Assembly: GCA_001465935.1 (NCBI GenBank)
Contig: LNKV01000074.1
Coordinates: 1 to 55,116, forward strand
Source of the DNA: Clarireedia homoeocarpa
Taxonomy: Eukaryota > Ascomycota > Leotiomycetes > Helotiales > Rutstroemiaceae
DNA: 55,116 bases
Reading direction: 5' to 3'
The number at the start of each line of letters is the position of its first letter. Positions within the stretch are counted from its first letter, which is position 1. The position numbers and the translations under genes were made by a program. This document shows, piece by piece, positions 24,109 through 35,302 of this stretch. The notes below the pieces were generated by a model. That model was not told the DNA's origin. It worked only from the letters and a program-made list of their open reading frames with translations, and did not search any database.

Positions 24109-27100
24109 TTGGCCTTCCTTCACACGCTGTTTACCAGGTTATGGCTTTTGCACTTTGTTTTGTCCGGCCGCTCATCGCCGTCTACTTTCCTTGATAACTG
24201 ATTGGCAGGACCGCAGAACGCAGAGCACATGATTCCAGCAAAAGCTTCATGAAGTTATGCTTCATTGGTGACTTACTATCCGATGACTAACAAACGGGCA
24301 CCGGTCAAGGCCCGGATGGGCGTATCTACAACTGCTTGTCGTCATTCTTGTCTGGGAGGACTTCAAATAACAAATATCCGCATGCACATTTATACCCAAT
24401 CACCGCCCAGCAGTCTCAACATGAGCTGGCGACTGCTGCAGTAGTAGTGGGCGCAATATAACGGCCAGCGTTGGAAATCTTTCAATTCAACCAGAACAAA
24501 ACGGTTAAGCTACATCTATCCAGAAGTCATCGTTCGGATTGCCGATTGCTTACCTACTTCACCCGCAGCTCGCTTTGGCCTCTGCAATCATCGATTGGGC
24601 ACATTACCAGGACCGTGGATCTGCCCGTATCTCCAACGTCAACATGAATGAAGGCTTCGATTTTCCTCTCCGGGCTATCAAGAGACCTGCCAAAAAGATA
24701 TGCTTGCTGTGATCACTATCGACTTTGACCTCAGAGGCCATTGGTGATTTCGGCGAAGACGAAAGGCAATCAATACATCTCTTATCTGTTGAGGTCGTAT
24801 CGTCCAGGGCAAAAGCCATCTTCATTACGAACAATGGATTATGGTATCTTTCATAACCGTACACACACAGATGTGCGAAGACTCTTCCGTCAACATGATT
24901 TACTTCTAGAAAAATGACATGATGGCAATTTGTATCACACGTTGGCACAATCTAGGAGCCGGACTCAATCCGCATGATTGTCGACCGAGAAGTCATCGGG
25001 GGGAGATATGTCTCTTTACTCTTCATCTTCTACACGCATCAATAGCTTCTGAAGATCAAACAACCTGCCAAGCTCAAATAACAGCTCCCAAGTTGTGAAA
25101 CGCACCAACACCCTTCTCCTCTAACCGCCTCTAACCGCCCTCCTAATCCTAAGTGGGTATCTTATGCCATACGGGGTATAAGGTTCGCCCTAGGCCCAAA
25201 AGAATGCAAACGGGTTACCCAAGGAAGGCCAAGCCGCCCCATCTCCAATTTTTATCCCAACGTTCTAGAATTTGCTCCAGGCCTACCTTGGGGCCCACTC
25301 TTGCTGCACCACCACCGCCCACCCTCTTTGTCACCGTCTAGAAAAAGGGACGGAAGTACTGTACCTTCGTACTGTGGGTGACGGGAGGAAGACTGTGAGG
25401 ATTTGTACGTACTGGCTCGTCTGCCCCGACGGATCTCTGCTGTGCTGCTCACCAATGCTTATGCAACGAGATGCTGCAATAAGTATCATGGGAATCAGGT
25501 ACCGCAACCCCGAGAAATCCCACCACCTCGCCAACTGTGCGCAATGCAGCACAAGGCTGCAGACAGACGGGTAAAAAAGAGATCTTCGATTCCCTTTTCT
25601 CGATGCTGATCGATGTGCGTTAAGCGACTGACTAAGCGAACGACCGAACGACCGAACGACGGATCGACCGACCGGCTCAAAGAAAAGGAAAAAACCTACT
25701 TTACTGACTGTGCCAGCAAGTAAGTGAGAGGCAGGCGTCGAATCCTTGTCCTCTTATCCGAATCAGATTTCGTCATCGAGAAGAAAAAAATGAACGAGCA
25801 GCTACACGGACGGATGGACGGTTAAGATTGTTTGGTGGCTAGTGGGGTTTGAGATGGGAAGGAGGAGAAAAGAGAGAGAATCTGCCTTGGGAATGTGAGA
25901 CGGGTCGGGTCGGGAGATGGAGGTTGTTTTCCTTTGTCGAATTTCCTACAACACATGTACACACACATATCCATACAGGTTTAGAGTACCAAGCTGAGGA
26001 TTGGATGCATCTACTTTTTACTCCGTCATCAGTCTGACAAGGCTTCATGCTGCCTCCCACCTGGCCTGTCAGATTCAGACGGATTCCAATCGGGATCGAT
26101 TCATCTTTTACCCAAGTATAAGTGCTTGTGTTCTTTCGTACCAAGCATTCGTAGGATTTCCCCCCAAGTGATCAAAATGAAGGGGATACACACTCTGTCC
26201 TCTCTGTCACGTAATCAATCAATGCCCTCGCTCTCCCCTCGCCTGCTTGTACACCCGGCAACCACCCAATTGGATCGATAATCAAACGAGGGGTAAGAAA
26301 TGGCCGTGTCCTGTCCTGTGCTTGTCCTGTCTGTGTGTCTCTGCCCTGACATTTCTACTTTTTCTACGTATAGTTACTGTATACTGTATGGGTTTACATG
26401 GGATGCGACAGGTGGAGGAAAAAGTGCTGCTGATACCGTATATCAGGGTGAAAGCCGGTAACTTGCCGTATTATTTATCTTGATTGTTGACTTTTTGTCC
26501 ATGCTCGGAGAATCCCATCATCCGCCGCCGCGCATTCAATTTGTTTATTATGCATGTTGCACATGAAGATGAAGATGAATATGAATCCACACTCACTACA
26601 CCTCGGCTTAACTAAATGGTGGGTGCATGAACATGCCCTCTCAAAATTGTGGTGCCGCAAAAGGAAAATATTGGTATAAATTCTCCATCGTCATATTCTC
26701 CATCCCCCTTCCCCCCCTCCCCCAAGCTCCAAAGATGTGGGTGGTGTGGTGGTACAGCATGAACCAAACTGAAGGAGAGTGCTGCATGCATACATACATA
26801 CAATAGTCCGAAGTAGAGAGGGAGAGAGGTGGGTAGGTGGGTAGGTATGTATCTCACGTGCGAGCGACTTTTTCTTGTTTTTTTCTTTTTCTTGCGGGAT
26901 TGGGATTGCGAGGGTTGAGTGAGGTAAGGTAGGTGGGTAAGGTTATCGATGATGGATGGATGGATGGATGGATGGATGGGATTGACTGGTTGGAAATCCA
27001 CCCTTACTTACTTACTTCCCCCCCCCCAAGAATAAAGCCCTAACCTCCAAAGCAAAGCCCGAAAAATTAAAACGCCGTCTTGTTTTTTTCTCTCTCAAAA

Positions 27101-27500
27101 ACTCAACTATCTATTACTTAACATAACATCATCAGCTCAATCTCACTCACTCCCTCACTCACTCTCACTCATATTCTTCTTTCTCCCTTTCCCCTTCCCC
27201 TTCCCCTTCCCTCTTTTCCCCCTTCTTTTTCTTACCTCTCCCTCCCCCCCCCAAATCCCCCCCATCTAATAGGACCACGTTTCCAAAAATCCAAACTTTT
27301 TTTTTTACTTTTTTTTTTTTTTTTTTTTTGAGTGGCAAAAACGCCAACGGGGGAAGCTTCCGCAGGTACCCAGCTCGGTCCTTCTGCCTATTTTCTGACC
27401 CGCTGATCTCATCTTTGTCTTACTGTGTGCTGGTGCTGGTGCTGGTGCTGGTGCTGCGTATAACACGCCATTTGAAAAGGGGTTGGGTGTGGGAGGGAGA

Positions 27501-27530
27501 GAGGGTGAGGGTGAGGGTGAGGGTGAGGGG
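27501..27530 (+). other. Candidate G-quadruplex (GGGTGA repeat)
   Basis: Five G-runs of three or more (27503-27505, 27509-27511, 27515-27517, 27521-27523, 27527-27530) with three-base TGA loops. This meets the usual intramolecular G4 pattern. It lies about 220 bp upstream of the DUF2256 gene. Confidence 0.55.
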
Positions 27531-27656
27531 TGACCCCCACGCGGAGGTTAGGTTGGCGCAGGTAGGCACGTGAATTGTGTATACGTTTGATTTGGTGATT
27601 ATTTGTATGGTGCATTGGGTGGGTAAGTGGGTGAAAAGGATTGGGGGAAAGAAAGA

Positions 27657-27734
27657 TAGAAGAGAAAGGAAGGGAAGGAATATAGAAGAGAAAGGAAGGG
27701 AAGGAAGATAGAAGAGAAAGGAAGGGAAGAAAGA
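27657..27734 (+). repeat. 26-bp purine tandem repeat, three copies
   Basis: Three head-to-tail copies of an all-purine-like 26-bp unit starting TAGAAGAGAAAGGAAGGGAA, ending 12 bp before the ATG of the DUF2256-DUF3253 gene. It probably lies in that gene's 5' leader. Confidence 0.75.
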
Positions 27735-27746
27735 TTAAAGAGGAGG

Positions 27747-28771
27747 ATGGATCGATTGGTGAAGATGTGCATCACGTGCGGGAGAAAGATCACATGGAGG
27801 AAAAAATGGGAGGTGAGTGAAGTGAATGTAGTGAGTGTGTCTAGGAATTTAGATATCATGTGATTTGGGATTTAAGTCATGGGGAGGGGGGGGCGGGGAG
27901 AGAATGCTTTATGCTGGGAGGGGTGGACGCGAGTGAGCGTATATATGGCTGTGCTGAGGAGTTTAACGAGATCGGGTGGGAAAGGGGAGAGAGAGGATGG
28001 ATCGGTGATATTATCTTCTGTCTCTGCGTAGTTCGTAGTTTGGACTTGCGAGTCGATTCTCCACATCATTTCTCTCTCCTGTATCCCCTCCTCGTACAAG
28101 CCCAGTCTATATTTTGCATTGCGTAACACACCATATTCAATTACCTCACCATCTCGTTCTATGTCGTACCTTTCACCGTCACTCACCATCTCGTTCTATG
28201 TCGTACCTTCCACCGTTACTCAACATCACAGCACTATCCCCCATCCCACCCCATCCCGTCCCGTCCCACTACACCTGTACTGTACCGTACACCCAGCACA
28301 ACCACCAAAGCTAACCGCATCTCCTTTCTCCACCTCTAGAAAAACTGGCCCACCATAACCCACTGCTCCGCCTCCTGCCGCTCGCACAAAATCAAACCCC
28401 ATTCCCTCGACACCCTATTCGAGAGCAAGATTCTCGCCCTCCTCAGCAGCAGAAAGCACCGTCACGGACGCGCGGCCGCTGTTACATGCGAGGAGGTAGA
28501 AGGGGCCGTTCTTGCGGACTTGCGGGATTCCATCTCGCGCAAAGCTGCGGTCGAAGAAGGAGGAGGGGGGGTTATGGCAGACGCAGATGAAAGTGGAAAT
28601 GGAAGTGGAAATGCGCCGCCGCCGCAACTTCAACCGAAAAGAACGCGAGAACGGTGTCGACAGGCGGCGAGGAGGCTGGTGGCTAGAGGCGAGATCGTAG
28701 TGCTAAGGGATGGGAAGGTGGTGGATGCGAGTTTTGCTAAAGGGGTTATGGAGTTGCGGTTTCCTCCTTAA
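27747..28771 (+). CDS. DUF2256-DUF3253 fusion protein with split zinc-binding motif
   Basis: Small protein of unknown function. Two exons: 27747-27812 (22 codons) and 28340-28771, separated by a 527-nt intron with donor GTGAGT, a CTAAC branch-like site at 28311-28315 and acceptor CTCTAG, giving 165 aa. Exon 1 encodes CITCGRKITWRKKWE and exon 2 continues KNWPTITHCSASCRSHK. Together they make the CxxCGRxxxWRKKW...W....CS..CR pattern of DUF2256, with four zinc-ligand cysteines (C-x2-C and C-x3-C). The rest matches DUF3253, a winged-helix-like domain: FESKILALLSSRKHRHG, then RERCRQAARRLVARGEIVVL, RDGKVVDASFAKGVMELRFP. The two domains are found fused in bacteria under this double name. The intron is five to ten times longer than any other in the window. 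A low-complexity insert (EEGGGGVMADADESGNGSG) interrupts DUF3253. No transcript evidence; the join rests on motif continuity and phase. Confidence 0.78.
28146..28219 (+). repeat. 37-bp direct tandem duplication inside the intron
   Basis: Two adjacent 37-bp copies beginning TCACCATCTCGTTCTATGTC, differing at two positions, lie inside the 527-nt intron of the DUF2256-DUF3253 gene. Confidence 0.8.
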
Positions 28772-30938
28772 CTTAAGTTGGGCGGATAGTTTAACTGGAT
28801 AGATAGGCTTAAACATACTTTTTGCCTTAATAACTTATACAATTAAGAACCACTTATCATCTCCCCTCTTCACCTCGCCGTCCAGTATTTGCATGCTATA
28901 GACTTATACATACATACATTTCTCAAGTCCATGAACATCGATCTGTGTTTCAACCTCTTTCACTTCGGTATCCGGTCTTGAGTCTGATTGATCCATCTAC
29001 ATCTATTAGAACTAGCCAATAAGCCTGCACTGCTGAATGTAGACTGGCGAAAGATTGAAAACATAATCCTAGTAGGACAACACCGTCTTACGGAAAACTA
29101 ATTGTGCCCAAACTCTCAATCTTTTTTTTTTTTTTTTTTTTTCAAAGTCCATGAACGAATCTCGATGGCATAGAGCTTATATACTGAGAAGGTACTAACT
29201 ACACGATACTTACTAGCATGACATTCTTACGTCCTACTCACACCTATTAAATAGAGGCCGGTGAAGGGAGTAGGATAGTCGAAATCGACGATTTAAATAC
29301 GATTGGTAGATTCAGCAAACTGTGGCTGCACCCTTTACGCCTGTAACTCACTTCAAAGGTGGGGGTCCAGGAAATCTTGAGGGTTTGCAGCTGCTTTATT
29401 ATTGATGGGTATAAAACCCTTATTTATATTCTATTACTACACCCTTTGATTCCTCCCATAATCGTCCGATGTCGAGCATCCAATTTGAGTGTCTAATCTC
29501 ATAAGTCGGCCACTTCTATAGCGACACAAAAAGATCAGGCTTTCGGGTTCTTTGATGGATTTGCTGTCGTCTCAACAATATATATATATATCGGGACAAG
29601 AGTAACTTGGGGGTTATATGTGTCTACTGAAGATATTAAGATATGTGAAACTAAAACATAAGCCCAAATAGTTACATCTCCAGAAGTGGCGTCGCTTTTT
29701 GGATTTTCACAAGATAGCCTCCGATATACTCTGCAAGATATAATTTTCAGAGTTCTTAAAATTCTCTCTGCTCTCTGCTCTCTGCTCTCTGCTCTCTGCT
29801 CTCTGCTCTCTGCTCTCTGCTCTCTGCTCTCTGCTCTCTGCTCTCTGCTCTCTGATCTCTCTGATCTCTCTAATCTCTCTACTCTCTGATATTTCTACTC
29901 TCTACTCTCTCTACTCTCTGATCTCTCTAATCTCTCTACTCTCTGATATTTCTACTCTCTACTCTCTCTACTCTCTGATCTCTCTACTCTCTGATCTCTC
30001 TAATCTCTCTACTCTCTGATATTTCTACTCTCTACTCTCTGATATTTCTACTCTCTACTCTCTCTGCTCTCTCATTTCCACACATTGCAACCTGACTTAT
30101 TAACAAACAAAAAAAAAAAAAAAAAACATTGAAAGCTCTCAAAGCGCTCTTTTGCCCAAAGGTATATTTGCTCTCATCCCAAAATAGTATCAATATCTAA
30201 CCGAATCCCAAGAAGAACCCATCCATCATGGAGTTTTAAGCTTGTAGTATATCGATCTGTAGGCGGGATAGTAGAAAGGAAAAAAATTCTTAGCGTTCAT
30301 GGAGAGTCTAACTCATAAGCCTACATAGAGAAAGAAAGCATCGGTGTTGAGATGTGGATAGATAGGGGGCAATAGACTCTATTTGAGTGTCAGATGATAA
30401 CATACAGTACCATACATCGATGTCTGTCTAGAGATGGGATATACCAACTACTCGCGCGACATCCCAAGCTGCTGTCAAGTTACAATTCCTGCCATTCAAG
30501 TTCTGTATTCTTTATGCGGCAATCAGGATTCTCAAAATCATCTATCCTTTCCTTTCCATAGCAGGAGCCAAAAAATCTATATCAAACTGCTGTTCAGATG
30601 TTCTGCATCAAATGGATAGGCAGAATACACCCATCGCCTAGATATTGGGCGCGTTTTCCATCGGTATCTAGCTAGAATAGGTCTAGCGGACCTACGGTAA
30701 ATGCTTCTAGGCTGTACCCTATCTCGATGTGAATGAACAATTATTAATCTATGAATTTACTTTCAGAAATTCCAATATTTCTCTAGTGCTAACTCTATTA
30801 GCGTATATTAGATCATAGAGCCTTTCCGCGACCCAAGACAGCTCTTAGAGACTGATGGGAAACACAACCCCATATTAGTTAACTTGAAGCCTTCTCTGCT
30901 GCGCACAGGCTTACAGACCTAAGACCAACAGTGCAGCC
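28772..30938. other. Repeat-bearing region upstream of the NLR gene
   Basis: About 2.2 kb, no gene supported. It contains poly-T (about 29122-29142), TA run (29578-29591), the CTCTCTG minisatellite (about 29765-30075) and poly-A (30110-30126). The last few hundred bases must hold the NLR promoter. Confidence 0.55.
29765..30075 (+). repeat. CTCTCTG minisatellite
   Basis: About 310 bp of tandem 7-bp units. The left third is nearly pure TCTCTGC. The right part is a higher-order mixture of TCTCTGA, TCTCTAA, TCTCTAC and GATATTTCTAC units repeated as larger blocks. It is strand-asymmetric (pyrimidine on plus). Confidence 0.85.
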
Positions 30939-33900
30939 ATGTCGAAGAGACGTCAACAGCACGGCGAGAGTCAGGAATATACGTCCTACGCGCAAAAGAG
31001 AACAAAGATGCAATGTGAGGGCGAGGACGATCAATCGAAGGTGTTCTCGCACAACGATTATACAGTCGGATGGATTTGCGCCATAAAGACGGAGTATGTT
31101 GCGGCGCAAGCTTTTCTCGATGAAGAGCATGAAGGGCCAGACATTGTGTCTCCCAATGACAATAACGACTATACACTAGGCAAGGTTGGGAAACATAATG
31201 TCGTTATCGCTGTCTTGCCCAAAGGTGAGTACGGTATATCATCTGCAGCAAGCGTCGCAAGAGACATGCTGCACAGCTTTCCGAACGTCAGAATTGGTCT
31301 GATGGTCGGTATCGGCGGTGGTGCACCTAGCCGAAAGCATGATATCCGTCTTGGTGATATCGTAGTCAGTACTCCACACCATGAAAAAGGCGGGGTATTC
31401 CAGTACGACTTCGGTAAAACGATACAAGACCAGAGTTTCTGGACAACAGGGTTCTTGAACCAGCCACCGACGCTCTTGAGGACAGCAGTGAGTGGGCTCG
31501 AGGCACAGTACGAGAGGAAAGGGCACCGGCTCGAAATTGCTATCAATAGCATTCTAGAAAAAAATCCAAGACTGCAAAAGAAGTACAGGCGACCAGATCC
31601 GAATAGTGACAAGTTATATCAAAGCACATTTACCCATCCTTTAGATGATGAGGTAGATTGCACGGTAGTCTGTAACAATGACCTATCCAACTTGATACTC
31701 CGGCCTGAGCGGACTAAGGACGAAGACAATCCAGCAATTCATTATGGCCTAATCGCTTCAGCAAATCAGTTGGTAAAGGACGCTTTAGTTCGGGACAAGC
31801 TTGCAATAGAAAAAGACGTTCTGTGTTTTGAAATGGAGGCAGCAGGATTAATGAACCAATTTCCCTGTCTAGTTATTCGCGGCATATGTGATTACTCGGA
31901 CTCCCATAAGAATAAGGAGTGGCAAGGGTATGCAGCGATGGCGGCAGCTGCATATGCGAAAGATCTTCTCTGTCGAATTCCACTTAACAAGGTTGAGGCT
32001 GAGAAGAGGATTGAGGATGTTCTCTCTGGTTAGTCTAGTTTAATTGAAGACCTATTATGTTAACAAATTCTAATTACGTCTACTATGACAGGTATACAAG
32101 AAACACTTGTGAACATGTCAGACAATGTGCACAAACTTGTCTATGTGCAATATTATCAAGAGCATGAAACTATCCTTGAGTGGCTCACACCAATTGACTA
32201 CACTCTCCAGCACAGAGACTGCCTTGAGAAGCGACAACCGGGAACTGGCCAGTGGCTGCTAGACTCTGCAGAGTATCTATCTTGGCTAGAAAGACACCAT
32301 TTCTTTAGCCAGCGACTACAAGGCGATTTCCAACAACGTCAGGATTCTGCAGCTTACCAGTCTTGGTTAAAGACAAACAAACAGACGTTATTCTGTCCGG
32401 GTATTCCTGGAGCTGGAAAGACAATCACTACCGCAATCGTAGTCAATGATCTTTATGCAAGATTTCAAAATGATCCTGATATTGGTATCGCGTATATATA
32501 TTGCGATTTTGAACTCCAGGACGAACAAAAGCCGAAACATTTGCTCGCGAGTCTGCTAAGGCAGTTAATCCCGTCTTCTTCCATGCCTAATATTGTGAAA
32601 TCCCTCTATAGTCAGCATAAGGGTAAACGGGAACGAGTTTCAATTCATGATATACGGTTGGCATTATTTCATGTCGTTAGGGCCTATTCACGGACTTTCA
32701 TCATTATAGATGCATTGGATGAACGCCAAGTTTGCTACAAAGGGCGTGAAGACTTCCTATCATATCTTTCCTTTCTTCAAAAGGAAGCACACTCTCAAGT
32801 CAATGTTTTCGCAACGTCACGTCCTCTCCCAGATATTACATGGCATTTCGAAGAATATTTTGAGGGATACCTATCACAAGAGATCCGCGCTAAAGACGAT
32901 GATATCCACAGATATATTGATGGTCAGATATCCCATCATCGACGGCCACGGATTTCGAAATATCCAGATCTCCAACAAGTGATCAGGAAAGAAGTAGTAA
33001 AAGCTGCTGATGGGCAGTATGCTCTTCTCTTCAATAGTGTACATTCTCCAATTAAAATTGATTTAGGTTCCTTCTCGCCAAGCTACATATGGATCATCTC
33101 CTGAGCATGTCAACGCCTGGGGATATCGAAGATGCACTGAAGAGCTTACCTCATGGTATAAAAGGATTAGATACAATGTATGGCCAAGCAATGGAAAGAA
33201 TTAACAAGCAAATGGCAGGCCCTCGAGCACTCGCAAAAAAGGTACTGTCTTGGATTCTCCACGCAAAACGGCCCCTCACCACTGCAGAGCTCCAGCACGC
33301 TGTCGCTATTAGACATGGAACAGTAGAACTACACGAGAAGTTTCTTCCTGAGGTTGAAGATCTGGTTTCTGATTGTGCTGGGTTAGTCACAATCAGCGAC
33401 AAAAGCAATATAGTTAGGTTGGTTCATTATACAGCGCAACAATACTTCGAGCGGACGTCTTGGTTCCTAGATGCTGAAACAGATATCACCAAGAACTGTG
33501 TTACCTACCTCTCATTTGATGTATTTGCTACTGGATTCTGTGCCACATATCAAGAGTTCAAGTCGCGACTACAACGAAACCCACTTTATGACTACGTTGC
33601 ACGAAACTGGGGACATCATGCTCGTAAAGCTGCAAAGGAGGCAGAACACTTAATTTTAAGTCTTCTTGAGAGTGAAGCCAAGGTAGCAGGGGCGAGCCAG
33701 GCGATGATGGCTTCCACAGACTACGCCAATGGTAGTCCAAAAGTGCTGAAGTACATGAAAGGAATACACCTTGCAGCATACTTCGGATTAACTGGAGCGA
33801 TAATGGCTTTACTCAAGAATGGACATGATCCGAACTGTAAAGATAGTAATGGTCAGACACCTTTGTGGTTAGCCGCATGCAACGGACGTGAGGCAGTAGT

Positions 33901-35302
33901 TAAGCTACTAGTCACCAAGGATTGCGTTGACCTCAACTCCAAGGACGATATCTATGGTCGAACGCCGCTGTGGATAGCCATAGAGAAAAGGCATATATCG
34001 GTAGTCAAGCTTCTCCTTATGCAAGAAAGCATCGACCCAAACCCCAAAGACAATAGTGGTGAGACGCCATTGCTATGGGCTACACGCAAAGGATGTAAGT
34101 CGATGGTCGAGCTGTTGCTTGTAAGGGATGACATCGATCCAAACTCAAGAGACACCAAATACAACCGGACGCCGCTATGGTGGGCTGCACGGTACAGGCG
34201 CATAGAAATAGCTAAGCTACTGCTTGTGAAAGATGATATCGATCCAAGCTCCGAAGACGCTGTACACGGTCAGACACCATTATGGTGGGCTGCACGCCAC
34301 GGATGCGACGCGATGGTCGAGCTGTTGCTCGCGAAGGAAAGCGTCGATCCGGACACCAAAGACGCTCAGTCCAGTCGGACGCCTTTATCATTGGCAGCAG
34401 GATACGGGCACAAGGAGGTGGTAACACTGTTGCTTATGAAGGGCGGTGTTGACCTGAACTCCAAAGACAATATATATGGTAGGACGCCGCTATTGTGGGC
34501 AGCGCAAAAAGGAAGTGAGGCAGTGGTAGAAGCTTTACTTGCGGAGGACAGTATTGATCTAAACTCTAAAGATAATGACGGTTGGACGCCGCTGTGGTGG
34601 GCTGTACGGTATAAATACGACGGAATAATAAAGCTACTGCTCGCGAAAGACGGTGTCGACCCGAACTCTAAAGATTATAGATTCGGCCAGACACTGCTCT
34701 CGTGGGCTGTAAAGAACAAGCGAAACGCAGCAACAGAGCTATTACTCGCGAAGGACAGCGTTGATATGAACGCTAAAGATAATGATGGCCGGACGCCATT
34801 GTCCTGGGCTGCACGGAATGGGCGTGAAACCGCAGTCAACCTGCTTCTCGAGAAGGGTGCTGAGGTGGAGTCTAAGGACAACGATGGCTGGACGCCGCTG
34901 TTGTATGCTGTCGGCAATGGACATGAGACTATCGTCAAGCTGCTGCTCGAGAAGGGCGCTAAGTTGGAGTCGAGGGATAGCGATGGTTGGACGCCGCTAT
35001 TGTATGTTGCCGCGATGGGGCACGAGAGTATGGTGCTGCTCCTACTCGAGAAAGGTGCTGAGCTCGAGTCTAGAGATGAAGATGGCCGGACACCGCTGTC
35101 GTGGGCTGCACAGCATGGGCAAAGCGCTGTGATGCGGCTGCTGCTCGAGAAGGGTGCTGCGTCAGAGTCGATGGATAATTATGGGCAGACGCCGCTGTCA
35201 TGGGCTGCAAGAAACGGGCACGCGGCCATCGTTGGGCCATTAATCGCTCAAGCAAACTGTTACGGCGCTAGAGAAATAGCACAAGGACGAAGGCAGATAT
35301 GA
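30939..35302 (+). CDS. NLR-like protein: PNP/UDP phosphorylase domain, NACHT, ankyrin repeats
   Basis: Fungal NLR-type STAND protein; members act in allorecognition (incompatibility) and are proposed as immune receptors. Three exons: 30939-32028, 32092-33016 and 33067-35302, with introns of 63 and 50 nt, giving 1416 aa. Residues about 40-355 form the phosphorylase-like effector domain (VGWICAIKTEYVAAQAFLDE, GIGGGAPS, CFEMEAAGLMNQFPCLVIRG, CDYSDSHKNKEWQGYAAMAA). The NACHT domain has Walker A GIPGAGKT (about 467-474) and Walker B FIIIDALDE (about 566-574). A winged-helix-like region follows (VLSWILHAKRPLTTAELQHA). Then come 15 ankyrin repeats (about 33760-35240), the last ones very alike. Intron 2 falls in the conserved AADGQ|FLLAKLHMDHL junction, so reading on gives a false stop. 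A small internal duplication sits before the P-loop. Whether the phosphorylase domain is catalytic is not shown. No neighbouring partner gene is recognised. Confidence 0.93.
33760..35240 (+). repeat. Array of 15 ankyrin repeats, two sub-types
   Basis: The first ten or so units have 34-36-residue spacing with linkers like DPNSKD and VDLNSKD. The last four or five are 33-residue units with LLLEKGAELESRD-type linkers and are close to each other at the protein level. This suggests later expansion at the C-terminal end. Confidence 0.8.

Larger units (their letters stand above)
23467..27746. other. Large gene-poor region between VAC7 and the DUF2256 gene
   Basis: About 4.3 kb with no recognisable gene. 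Contents seen: CCACAT run (about 23854-23886), a perfect GC palindrome (24093-24108), GACCGAAC-type short repeats near 25640-25675, GGAT run (26951-26979), a long pyrimidine tract (27172-27263) followed by poly-T (about 27306-27329), CTGGTG run (27429-27456), GAGGGT run (27501-27530) and a 26-bp tandem repeat (27657-27734). One minus-strand open frame of 114 codons (24604-24948) has no family I can name. The left part must include the VAC7 promoter. Confidence 0.55.
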
